Positions 44,622-52,884 of a stretch of DNA of 64,000 nucleotides are shown here, in pieces. The stretch comes from Nonomuraea thailandensis (lineage in GTDB: Bacteria; Actinomycetota; Actinomycetes; Streptosporangiales; Streptosporangiaceae). The stretch's first letter is position 1. Every line of letters begins with the position of its first letter. Made by a program: the position numbers and the translations under genes. The stretch spans positions 248,001 to 312,000 of the forward strand of contig NZ_JAMZEB010000001.1 of the NCBI RefSeq assembly GCF_024172165.1. Direction: 5' to 3'. Under the pieces are notes generated by a model that saw only the letters and a list, made by a program, of their open reading frames with translations, was not told where the DNA came from and made no database searches.

Positions 44622-45586
44622 CAGCTCCGGCGATCGAGCTACGGCACATCGGGCGCGTCTTCGGAACGGGCCCCAAGGCCGTGACCGCTCTCGCCGATGT
44701 CTCGTTCGACGTCGGGCCGGGACAGATCGTGGCGCTCCTCGGAGCCAACGGCGCGGGCAAGACCACCTTGGCGAAGATCCTCTCGACATCGCTGCTACCC
44801 ACCAGCGGAAGTGCCCGTGTACTGGGCCTGGACGTCGTGGACAACGTCAAGGACGTACGCGCGTCGCTGAGTGTCGTGTTCGGCGGTGATCGGGGCCTGT
44901 ACACGCGGCTGTCGGCACGCGAGAACCTCCGCTTCTTCGGCATGCTTGCCGGGGTCTCCCGAGCCGAGCTCCGCCACAGGGTGCCCGCGATGCTCGATCA
45001 GGTCGGATTGACCGACGCCGCGGATCGTCGCGTCGAGACCTACTCCAAGGGGATGCGGCAACGGCTGCACATCGCGATCGGCTTGATAGCGCAGCCGCGC
45101 GTCCTGCTGCTCGACGAGCCCACGATCGGTCTCGACCCCATAGAGGCGGATCGACTACGGGATTCGGTGGCGGGCCTGCGGTCGGAAGGCGTCAGCGTGC
45201 TGCTGACCAGCCACTACCTGCTGGACGTCGAACGGCTGGCCGACCGGGTGGTGATGCTCGAGTCCGGCCGGGTGACCGCGGACATGCCCTTGACCGAGTT
45301 CGTGGGACACGCGGGGTACGCAGCCGTGATCGCGGTCCGCGTCCGCGGCGCCCTTCCCGACCTCGGCGGCGTGTTGCCGTCGGACGTGACCGTCGACTCA
45401 TGCGACGAGGTCAGCGATGGGGCCGAGCTCACCTTGCGGGTGCGCACCTGGAGAGCAGGGCTGCTCACCCAGCTCGGTGCGCTCCTCGACAGCTGCGATG
45501 TCGTCGAGGTGCAGGTACGGCCGGCGCGGCTGGAGGAAGCGTTCGCCTCGTTCTCCGGCAGGCCCTCCGGGGCAGGACGTACGTGA
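44618..45586 (+). CDS. ABC transporter ATP-binding protein (DrrA/NodI-like)
   Basis: 322 residues. Walker A GANGAGKTT, the Q-loop region FGGDRGLYTRLSARENLRFF, signature YSKGMRQRLHIAIG (a variant of LSGGQ), Walker B VLLLDEPTIGLDP, and H-loop LLTSHYLLDVERLADR. A ~100-residue C-terminal extension (LPSDVTVDSCDEVSDG...) is typical of drug or antibiotic exporters of the ABC-2 type. It powers the two permeases downstream: its ATG overlaps the peptidase stop and its own stop overlaps the permease GTG. The predicted cargo is the processed peptide of this locus, with self-protection as an additional role. Confidence 0.9.
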   Translation: MTAPAIELRHIGRVFGTGPKAVTALADVSFDVGPGQIVALLGANGAGKTTLAKILSTSLLPTSGSARVLGLDVVDNVKDVRASLSVVFGGDRGLYTRLSARENLRFFGMLAGVSRAELRHRVPAMLDQVGLTDAADRRVETYSKGMRQRLHIAIGLIAQPRVLLLDEPTIGLDPIEADRLRDSVAGLRSEGVSVLLTSHYLLDVERLADRVVMLESGRVTADMPLTEFVGHAGYAAVIAVRVRGALPDLGGVLPSDVTVDSCDEVSDGAELTLRVRTWRAGLLTQLGALLDSCDVVEVQVRPARLEEAFASFSGRPSGAGRT

Positions 45587-46374
45587 GCGGCCGACGCGAA
45601 CAGGTGATGGCCGCCCTCGACGTGCTTCTGATCAGCGCGCGCATGCAGGTTTCCGAAATGCGCGCCATGCCAGCCGTTGTCACCTTCGCCTTCGTCCAAC
45701 CGACAGCCTTCCTCCTGGTGGCGCTGCTGCCTCTGACCGACTCTTCGCCGGAGAAGGTGACGCGAATCGTCATCGGCGTCCTGCTTACTTCCTTCTGGAC
45801 GTCGACCGTGTGGGGGACCGCCGGCGTGCTGCGCCGGGATCGCTCAGGCGGAACGCTCGCGCGCTCATTGACCTGTGTCAGAGATCCGCGGCTGATGGTC
45901 ATCGGCAAGGGGCTGGGCTACAGCCTTGCCACCATCGTCCTTGCCGGCGTGACGGTGACGCTGGTGCTGCTCGTGCTGCGTCAGCCGGTCGTCGTGGCTC
46001 ATCCCGTGTGGCTCCTCGTAGGACTCGTGGCTGTCCTGCTCTCCGGGACGGCCATCGGCCTGCTGGTCGGAAGCATTTTTGTGATCACGCGATACGGTCT
46101 CCAACTGTCTTCGGCGCTCATGTATCCGATGTTCTTGTTGGGCGGGATGCTCATACCGCTGGAGATGGTGCCCTGGGGACTGCGCTGGATTTCGTACGGC
46201 ATCAGCTTGCGGTGGTTGCAACAATTCCTGGCCGGCGCGGCTGCGGGCCGGATCGACCTGGTGCCGCTGGCCCTCGCCATGGGACTGACCATGGGTTACG
46301 GCCTGCTCGGCTCGTGGTTGTTCCAGCGTACGATCCGGCGCACCAGGAAGGAGGCGACCCTTGAGCTTTACTGA
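45583..46374 (+). CDS. ABC-2 type permease subunit 1
   Basis: 263 residues from GTG 45583 in a GTGA overlap with the ATPase stop (ATG 45607 is possible). About six hydrophobic segments are seen, e.g. VVTFAFVQPTAFLLVALLPL, ATIVLAGVTVTLVLLVL, PVWLLVGLVAVLLSG, LMYPMFLLGGMLIPLEMVPW. The last is the conserved ABC-2 'LxxP' loop that comes before the final helices. It forms the membrane channel with the next gene, whose TTG start lies inside its last codons. Confidence 0.85.
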   Translation: MSGRREQVMAALDVLLISARMQVSEMRAMPAVVTFAFVQPTAFLLVALLPLTDSSPEKVTRIVIGVLLTSFWTSTVWGTAGVLRRDRSGGTLARSLTCVRDPRLMVIGKGLGYSLATIVLAGVTVTLVLLVLRQPVVVAHPVWLLVGLVAVLLSGTAIGLLVGSIFVITRYGLQLSSALMYPMFLLGGMLIPLEMVPWGLRWISYGISLRWLQQFLAGAAAGRIDLVPLALAMGLTMGYGLLGSWLFQRTIRRTRKEATLELY

Positions 46375-47137
46375 GAAGGCGGTGGCGACAGCGCGGCTCG
46401 GATTCCTGGAATACCGAGCCGCCAGCCCGTGGCACGTCGTCCTCACAGCCGAGTGGCCACGCGTCCTTCTCCAGTGTTTGTTCTTCACGGTGTTGGGTCG
46501 TGTCACCGCCGGAGAGGAAGGTGGTCGATTCGCCTTCGTCGGCTCGGTCGCGATGGTCATCGTGCTCAGCACCGTCACCGCGATCGGAGACGTCCCCGCG
46601 ATCGAGAAGGTGAACGGCACGTTCCACCGTCTGCAGTTGTCCGGCCTTCCCGTCGCGGGGGTCTTCGCACTGCGCTCGTTTCCCTGGCTGGCAAACGGAA
46701 TGGCCTCCGCCATGCTGTGTCTGGCCATCGTGGGCCCTGCGACGGGCAATGCCGACCTGAGCCTCGCCCTGCTGCCAACGCTGCCGATCTTCGCGCTCAT
46801 AACCGTCACCAGTGCGGCCATGGGTCTCGCGGCGGCCTCCCCTTCGGTTGGCCGTCGTGCGGAGTCCGTCGTGGCCAACGGTCTCACGTATCTCTTGATC
46901 GCGACGGCCGGTCTCCTCATTCCCGTGGGTCAGTCTCGGACTCTCGACATGATCGGGTCCGTCCTGCCGGTACGACATGGTGTGCTGGCGATCCGAGCCT
47001 TCATCGTCGACCAACCGTGGCTCGATGACGTGATTCGCGAGGTCGCCATCGGAGGAGTGTGGGCGATGCTTGCTTATGGGCTTTACCGTCGGCAGGCGGC
47101 CCGGTCGCGGGTCGACGGCACGGACGATTTCGTATGA
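46361..47137 (+). CDS. ABC-2 type permease subunit 2
   Basis: 258 residues from a TTG at 46361 preceded by GGAGG (five-base spacing), which overlaps the end of subunit 1. Hydrophobic segments include FVGSVAMVIVLSTVTAIGD, ANGMASAMLCLAIVGPATG, LALLPTLPIFALITVTSAAM and GLTYLLIATAGLLIPVGQ. It pairs with the preceding permease to make a heteromeric exporter. There are 28 bases to the MBL gene, so all five genes form one transcript. Confidence 0.82.
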   Translation: MSFTEKAVATARLGFLEYRAASPWHVVLTAEWPRVLLQCLFFTVLGRVTAGEEGGRFAFVGSVAMVIVLSTVTAIGDVPAIEKVNGTFHRLQLSGLPVAGVFALRSFPWLANGMASAMLCLAIVGPATGNADLSLALLPTLPIFALITVTSAAMGLAAASPSVGRRAESVVANGLTYLLIATAGLLIPVGQSRTLDMIGSVLPVRHGVLAIRAFIVDQPWLDDVIREVAIGGVWAMLAYGLYRRQAARSRVDGTDDFV

Positions 47138-47165
47138 CCGCCCTACGGCAACGGCTAGGTGACCC

Positions 47166-47768
47166 ATGAAAATCACCAAATACACGCACTCCTGCGTGAA
47201 GATAGAACACCCCGGTGGAGTGCTGGTCATCGACCCCGGCGTGTGGAGCGAGCCGCGAGCCGTGGATGGCGCCGACGCAGTTCTGGTCACCCACGAACAC
47301 TCGGATCATATCGACGTTCGGCGCCTGTCGACTCTGGGGATCCCCGTCTACATGCCTGCCGGAGCCCGCGTGCAGGACTTGGAGGTCGTTCCGGTCCATC
47401 CGGGCGAGGTCTTCACGGCAGGCGGGATGGAGATCGAAGCGGTGGGCGGTCGGCATGCGCCGACGTACGCCACCAGGCCGGACTGCGTGAACGTCGGATA
47501 CATCGTGGATCACAGGTGCTACCACCCAGGTGACTCACTGCACGTGCCGCAGCGGGATGTCGATATTCTCCTCACACCGGTCCACGGCTCGTGGATGAAG
47601 ACCGCGGAGGCCATCGACTACGCCAAGTACACCCGGTCCAGGCATGTCGTCGCCATACACGAGGGCCAGATCAATCAGCGAGGACTCTCTTCCGTTGACG
47701 AATGGTTCACCCAGGAGATCGGCAATCGCTATCAACGGCTCGAACCGGGAGAGTTCTTATCGCTGTAG
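47166..47768 (+). CDS. MBL-fold hydrolase (UlaG-like)
   Basis: 200 residues. It carries the metal motif THEHSDHID near residue 42, an earlier DPGVW Asp, GGRHAPTYA and late GDSLHVP/HEGQI positions for further ligands. The N-terminal KITKYTHSCVKIEHPGGVLV is typical of the UlaG/RNase Z-like group of small zinc hydrolases. It is the last gene of the divergent arm of the peptide locus. It may hydrolyse a phosphodiester, lactone or nucleotide-peptide linkage; with a nucleotidyltransferase in the same locus, a de-nucleotidylating or resistance role is an attractive but untested idea. Confidence 0.82.
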   Translation: MKITKYTHSCVKIEHPGGVLVIDPGVWSEPRAVDGADAVLVTHEHSDHIDVRRLSTLGIPVYMPAGARVQDLEVVPVHPGEVFTAGGMEIEAVGGRHAPTYATRPDCVNVGYIVDHRCYHPGDSLHVPQRDVDILLTPVHGSWMKTAEAIDYAKYTRSRHVVAIHEGQINQRGLSSVDEWFTQEIGNRYQRLEPGEFLSL

Positions 47769-47839
47769 CGGCGACTGCGTGCCTTATCTGTGAAGTGCTC
47801 GTCGTCACACCGCCACGGGTATCCAAGACCTGGGTCGAC

Positions 47840-48000
47840 CCGGGGTCTCAAGAACGCCCTGATTGAGCACGGCGCCAAACTCGGCATCGACGTCGAAGTC
47901 GTCTCCAGGAAAGCCGAAACGCGCGGGTTCCAAGTAGGCGCCGCTGGGTCGTCGAAAGAAGCCTGTGCGCCGCGAGGCGCTCTGTTGCATCCCCAGCATA
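47840..48000 (+). pseudogene. IS5-type transposase fragment
   Basis: A plus-strand frame reads LKNALIEHGAKLGIDVEVVS, RKAETRGFQV, with RRWVVERS following in a shifted frame. This is the region around the last catalytic Glu (RWVVERT in intact relatives) of an IS5-family transposase. The stretch from 48001 to 48243 holds no recognisable gene. Confidence 0.55.
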
Positions 48001-48243
48001 GCCGGGAGGGACTTGGAGGGAGGTTACTGGGTCGAATGGCTGACCTGGATCCGAAAGGTGAAGGGGACAACAGCATGTCAGAGAACCCAGCGGCCGGGCC
48101 CAGTGGTCAGGGACGGGGTGCCGGGGGGACCCGCGTGATATGGCGAAAGCTGGATTGCCTGAAGCCCAATCTCCAGTCGATGCAAGTTCCCATCCGCCGG
48201 AAGGGCCACCGAAACCGGTGCCGTGCCCTGCGACGGGGTCTAG

Positions 48244-49665
48244 TACTACAGTCATGTTTTGTGATCTAAAGTTGGATCTTGTTGTGGCGTAGCCAGCGTT
48301 TCCAGTAGTGGCTGCTGCGGGCGCGGGCTTGGTGGGCGCGTCGGAGATGTGACCAGCCCATGGCGCGTTGCAGGATGTCGCTGATGGGGTGGGTGACGGC
48401 GCTGGTCAGATGTGCCAGGAGACGGCGGATCTCGGCTGGGGTGAGGGGGACCAGGCCGCACGTGCTTTTGGGGCGTGGGCGGCGGTGACGGCCAGGTAGG
48501 CGTGGGCGAGCATGGCCAGGGTGATGTGGCGGTGGCAGCCGTCGTAGCGGCGGACCTGGTACTGGTCCAGGCCGACTTCGTTCTTGGCGGACTGGAAGCA
48601 CTCCTCGATGGCCCATCGGGAACCGGCGATGCGAACGAGCTGGTCCAGCGAGGTACCCGCGGGTCCGAAGCACAGGTAGTAGGCCATCTCCAGCTCGCCT
48701 TGATCGTTCGGGGTGAGACTGCGGCGGACCAGGAGCCAGCGCTGGAAGCCGCCGGGTCCGCCCAGGTGGTCGTCGGTGTGGGGCGGCAGGGTCGCCATCG
48801 CCCAGTCATACAGGCGCGGCCCCTTGGCCCCATCGCCCGCCGACAGGCGTTTCCATGCCTGCTCGGGGGCGTCGGCGGTCACCGCGTCGGCTCGTGAGCC
48901 GGTGTTGCCGTAGCCGATACCGGTGCCGAGCGACTGGCTCCTGGGCACGGCGACGACGTAGCCGACCTCGCGTTTTTCCAGGAACAGCCGGAACTTGTGG
49001 TCCTGGCCGTACGCCTCGTCCGCGCTCACCCACGAGGCGGGCACGCCACTGTCCAGTGCCCGACCCAGCATCGCCGCCGCTAGCGCCGGCTTGGTGGCGA
49101 ACGACACACTGTCGGGGATGCCGGCCTGCGCGCACCGGGCCCGATCATCGGTCCAGGACTTCGGCAGGTACAACTCGGCATCGAGCAGCGCGCGCCCGCG
49201 CGGGGTTGCGTACACGAGAAACACCCCGAGCTGGCAGTTCTCCACCCGGCCAGCCGTTCCCGAGTACTGTCGCTGCACCCCGGCTGAGCGGGTGCCCTTC
49301 TTAATGAACCCGGTCTCGTCCACGACCAGTACCCCGCCCGGATCTCCCAACTGCTCGACCACGTAATCACGCAGGTCAGCACGGACTTCCCGAGGGTTCC
49401 ACCGCACGTTGTTCAGCAGCCGCTGCATCCGATGCGGCTGCGCATCACCCGCAGCCTCGGCCAATTGCCAGCCGTTCTTCCGCTCCACCGGCGCCAGCAG
49501 CCCGACCAGATACGCCCGCGCCTGCCGACGCGGCTCCACCCGCCCGAAACGGCTGGCCACCCGAGCGAACAGCTCATCCAGCCCCGCCGCCCACGACTGG
49601 AGATCCTCAGACGTCACCACATCCGACACGGATCCGACTATAGATCACAAAACATGACTGTAGTA
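48244..49665. mobile_element. IS701-family insertion sequence
   Basis: The ends are perfect inverted repeats of at least 24 bases: 48245-48268 begins ACTACAGTCATGTTTTGTG and 49641-49664 is its reverse complement. CTAG flanks both sides (48240-48243 and 49666-49669), matching the 4-bp CTAG-type target duplication of this family. The element is 1422 bp and carries one frameshifted transposase gene. Confidence 0.9.
48266..49629 (-). pseudogene. IS701 transposase with late frameshift
   Basis: The minus-strand frame from 49629 encodes ~390 residues of an IS701 transposase: DELFARVASRFGRVEPRRQA, VLVVDETGFIKKGTRSAGVQ (first catalytic Asp), VSADEAYGQDHKF, RWAIEECFQSAKNEVGLDQY (catalytic Glu region). 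Near 48460 the frame shifts; the normal C-terminus (LTPAEIRRLLAHL, then SHYWKRWLRHNKIQL) is in another frame ending at 48266. All DDE residues precede the break, so residual activity is possible. Confidence 0.85.
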
Positions 49666-50572
49666 CTAGACAGTGTTTCCTGGATCTGGGGTGTGGGTCC
49701 GGTCTGGCCGGGCGCGTAACCAGATCATGATGTCGGCGATCTGAATGGTGGCCCGGTAGCGGCGGGCCAGCTTGTCGTAGCGGGTGGCCACGGCGCGGAA
49801 CTGCTTGCGCCGGTTCATCAGGCGTTCGATGTGGTTGCGGCGGCGGTAGCGGGTGTGGTCGAAGGCGGGTGGCCGGCCGCCGTGGCGTCCTTTGGCCTGG
49901 CGGTGGGCGGCCTGGTCGCGGGGTTGGGCGATGGTGACCTTTATGTGCCGGCGGCGCAGCAGCCTGCGGTTGGCGGCCGAGCTGTAGGCCTTATCGCCGG
50001 TCAGGCTGTCCAGCCGGGTGCGTGGTCGGCCGATGCCGCCCGGCCGGGGTATGCGGATGCGCTCCAGCAGGACCGGTAGTTGCCGGGTGTCGCTGTCTCG
50101 GCCTGGGGTCAAGACGGTGGCCAGGTTGCGGCCCCGACCGTCCCCGATGGTGTGGATCTTGGTGGTCAGCCCGCCGCGGGACCGCCCGAGCGCCTGCGCC
50201 CGGGCCGCCTGCGCCGGCGGGCATCCGTTTTCGCGCGCCCGCCGCGTGCTGATGGGCCCGTACCACGGTGGAGTCGATCTGGCCGTGGTAGTCCAGCTCG
50301 CACGCCGCGTCGGCACGGACCTGCAGATACTGCTCGATCCTCGCCCAGGTGCCGTCGACCTCCCAGCGGGCGAAGCGCTTGTACAGCGTCTGCCAGGGGC
50401 CATACCGCTCGGGCACATCCCGCCAGGCGACCCCGGTACGTACCCGCCACACGATGCCGTTCAGCACCTGCCGATGATCACGCCAGCGGCCGCCACGCCG
50501 TGGATCCGTTGACGGCAACAGCGGCGCGATCACCTCCCACTCCTCATCAGTCAGCTCAAAACGCCTGCCCAT
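49666..50572 (-). CDS. IS5-family transposase, two frames
   Basis: The first frame starts MGRRFELTDEEWEVIAPLLP at 50572 and reads through RTGVAWRDVPERYGPW and IDSTVVRAHQHAAGA (first catalytic Asp). The rest (GGLTTKIHTIGDGRGR, LTGDKAYSSAANRRLLRR, HIERLMNRRKQFRAVATRYD) is in a second frame. The switch lies near 50230, and such IS5 groups often use programmed frameshifting, so the gene may be functional. The final stop TAG lies in the flanking CTAG rather than in the element itself. Confidence 0.7.
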
Positions 50573-50630
50573 GTCCTGAGAGCACGCCGGATCGAAGGTC
50601 AAATCAACCCCTCGATCCAAGAAACACGCT
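49670..50630. mobile_element. IS5-family insertion sequence
   Basis: Imperfect inverted ends: the left starts ACAGTGTTTCCTGGATC and the right, in reverse, AGCGTGTTTCTTGGATCG. The flanks are CTAG at 49666-49669 and 50631-50634. The left CTAG is also the right target site of the IS701 element, so the two elements abut. The element is 961 bp. Confidence 0.8.
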
Positions 50631-50784
50631 CTAGCCTTTCCCTCGACATCAAGGGCGCGCTGGCCCACATCGGTCGAACTTGTACTTGGAACCTCCGCAC
50701 GTTGGGCACCGTTCTCCAGACAAAGGAGGTATGCATGGGGGAAGATCGGGGCGGCGCACGAAGCACTCTGCCGGGCGCGCAGTG

Positions 50785-51258
50785 ATGTGGCCCAAACGTA
50801 GCCGGCGCACTGTTTTATGGGGGGTTTTCCTCTTGGTTTTGGGACTCGGTGTGCTGGTGGTCCCGCTTGTCAGGGGAGGGGACGCGTGGCGCGGCCTGCG
50901 GGGTGAAGGGCGTAGCGGCATATTCGTGGCCGAGGAGTACGAATGCAACCGCCGCTGCTTTTGGCACGGTACCTTCACGAGCACCGACGGCCAGATCATC
51001 AAGACGGACGCCTCCCTCGCCAGCGAACCGGAGGGCGTGGTCGCCGGGAGTGAGACGCCCGCACTGGATGTGGCCGAGGATTCTCAGGTCGTCTATGTGC
51101 CCGGTGTGCCGTGGCCTTTCCTGATGATGCTGCTCTTGGTTGCCTTGTGTGGCGGCGTGGTCGCCTTCGGGCTCTGCCGCGTGTTGCCGTGGCGCTGGCT
51201 TCCAGCGCGGTTGCGTAGGTGGGCTGGGCTGAAGGCGGCGTCGTTCGGGCGCGGCTGA
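50785..51258 (+). CDS. Small two-helix membrane protein, unknown
   Basis: 157 residues from the ATG at 50785. Helix 1 is TVLWGVFLLVLGLGVLVVPL; helix 2 is WPFLMMLLLVALCGGVVAFG. The ~75-residue loop between them has two close cysteines (YECNRRCFW) and was probably extracytoplasmic. No family is recognised. A 16-codon frame at 50735 (MGEDRGGARSTLPGAQ) with GGAGGT upstream ends TGATG at this start, suggesting translational coupling from a short leader frame. It sits right after the IS pair, so its original 5' region may be lost. Confidence 0.55.
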   Translation: MWPKRSRRTVLWGVFLLVLGLGVLVVPLVRGGDAWRGLRGEGRSGIFVAEEYECNRRCFWHGTFTSTDGQIIKTDASLASEPEGVVAGSETPALDVAEDSQVVYVPGVPWPFLMMLLLVALCGGVVAFGLCRVLPWRWLPARLRRWAGLKAASFGRG

Positions 51259-51489
51259 ACGAGATCGTCGCCGAGCTCGGGCGGTGTAGGGGTGGGCATG
51301 AGCCGAACCTGGACGCTTCCGAGAGTTTGGCGACTACTCTTACGGTCAGGATTTGATCTTGTCCGCTACGCAATGGCATCAGCGCAGTGTGGGGGAGAGC
51401 GCCTGAGCGGTAGTCGCTGCTGCAGGGCGACTCTGAGCCTAGGCGAAGGGATGCAACCAAGAATGGCGGATAGCCGAAAATCCTTACGA

Positions 51490-51697
51490 GGACCTCACCG
51501 AGCACGGGACCGCCAAGCAGCTGAAACGGCGTCCCAGGAGGGCAGTCGGAATACGGGAGAAAGCGCTCAAGACCGCATTGGAAGTGTGGATCAAGATCTG
51601 GAACGAGGACGCCAGGCCGTTCAGGTGGACCAAGACCGCCGACCAGATCCTCGACCGCATCTGCCGCTACTGCGACCGAATCTCAAAACCGGCTTAG
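51490..51697 (+). pseudogene. IS630-family transposase C-terminal fragment
   Basis: The last ~65 codons read LTEHGTAKQLKRRPRRAV, then VWIKIWNEDARPFRWTKT and ADQILDRICRYCDRI before a TAG at 51695-51697. This matches the C-terminal tail of IS630-type transposases (WNE..PF.WTKTADEI). The catalytic core is missing. The IS5-type element at 51697 has inserted exactly at its stop codon. The 51259-51489 stretch before it shows nothing clear. Confidence 0.6.
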
Positions 51698-52549
51698 ACC
51701 GTGACTCATTTGGGGATTGATCGTTAGTTCATTCGTGGATGCGTTCCTTCAACGGCTGGTGCCTGACGAGTTGTGGGAGTTGTTCCTGCGGGTGGTGCCG
51801 CCGGCGCCGACGCGGCCGCAGGGTGGCGGACGGCGGCGGGTCGACGATCGAGTGATCCTGGCGGCGATCGTGTACGTGGCGACCACGGGATGCGCCTGGC
51901 GGCAGTTGCCGCCGGTGTTCGGCGCGTCCTGGCAGACGGTGCATCGGCGCTTCACCGAGTGGAGCGCTGCGCGCGTGTGGGCCAAGCTGTACCGGGTCCT
52001 GCTGGACGAGCTCGGCGCGCGAGGAGAGCTGGACTGGTCGCGGTGCGCGATCGACTCCGTGAGCGTCCGGGCGATGAAAGGGGGGACCTGACAGGCCCGA
52101 ATCGGCTCGATCGCGGCAAGAAAGGGTCGAAGATCCACCTCATCACCGAACGGACGGGTCTGCCCATCGCTGTCGCGATCAGCGCCGCCAACCTCCACGA
52201 CAGTGTCGCGCTGGAACCGCTGGTGCGCAGCATCCCGCCCATTCGCTCCCGCCGCGGACCACGACGCCGCCGGCCGGGCAGGCTCCACGGCGACAAGGGC
52301 TACGACTATCCCCGCCTGCGGGCCTTCCTGCGCGGCCGGGGCATCGTCCCGCGTATCGCCCGTCGCGGGATCGAATCCAGCCAGCGGCTGGGACGCCACC
52401 GCTGGGTCGTGGAAAGGACGGTCTCGTGGCTGGCCGGCTGCCGCCGGTTACACCGGCGCTACGAACGCCGGGCCGACCACTTCGCATCCTTCGTCGCTAT
52501 CGCTGCAGCCCTCATCTGCTACCGCCGACTCACCAATTGAGTCACTGTC
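51697..52549. mobile_element. IS5-family (IS1031-like) insertion sequence
   Basis: The left end starts GACCGTGACTCATTTGG and the right end, in reverse, GACAGTGACTCAATTGG: inverted repeats with two mismatches in 17 bases. TTA flanks both sides (51694-51696 and 52550-52552), the 3-bp TNA-type duplication of the IS1031 group. The element is 853 bp, with one transposase gene in two frames. Confidence 0.85.
51717..52540 (+). CDS. IS5/IS1031-type transposase, probable -1 frameshift
   Basis: Frame 1 starts MIVSSFVDAFLQRLVPDELW and reads RRRVDDRVILAAIVYVATTG, CAWRQLPPVFGASWQTVHRR, CAIDSVSVRAMKGGT (catalytic Asp). Frame 2 is -1 to it and continues LTGPNRLDRGKKGSKIHLIT, LHGDKGYDYPRLRAFL (second Asp), GRHRWVVERTVSWLAG (Glu). 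The junction is AAAGGGGGGACC at 52077-52088, a slippery-looking run, so a programmed shift is likely and the element may be active. Confidence 0.78.
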
Positions 52550-52552
52550 TTA

Positions 52553-52884
52553 CTAGGAGCGCCGGGTCACCACGACCGGGCCCGAGGCCAAGACGATGAA
52601 GCAGAACAACAGCACGATGGGGATCTACCCTTCGGACGACGACCCCGAGGAGATCCTGACGAGGCGAGCCGCCTTCTCAGCAGCGAGCTCGCGGCGGTCC
52701 TCACGGCGGCCCAGGCAGGCCGCGGCTGAGCCAGGAACGACATCCGGCCGGAGGCCGCGCCGCCGAGTGCACTCTGGAGCCGCTGGACACGCCGCCTGGC
52801 ATCATCGTCGTCACAGACCGGCGGCGGCCGGCGGCGCCCTGGTCGGGCTGGCCCACACCCTGCTCACCTGACCGGGGAAGACGG
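52553..52884. other. Intergenic stretch without a recognised gene
   Basis: A plus-strand frame from 52596 runs 91 codons (MKQNNSTMGIYPSDDDPEEI at the start) and ends in ALVGLAHTLLT. It has low complexity in the middle and no family. The last residues resemble the tail SLIGLAHTQLT found at 57127-57160 on the other side of the siderophore genes. I do not support a gene here. Confidence 0.35.

Noticed and set aside
50649..51002. Minus-strand frame ending in a CPTCGG zinc-ribbon-like motif
   Set aside because: Antisense to the membrane-protein helices; a single CxxC with no partner pair is not enough.
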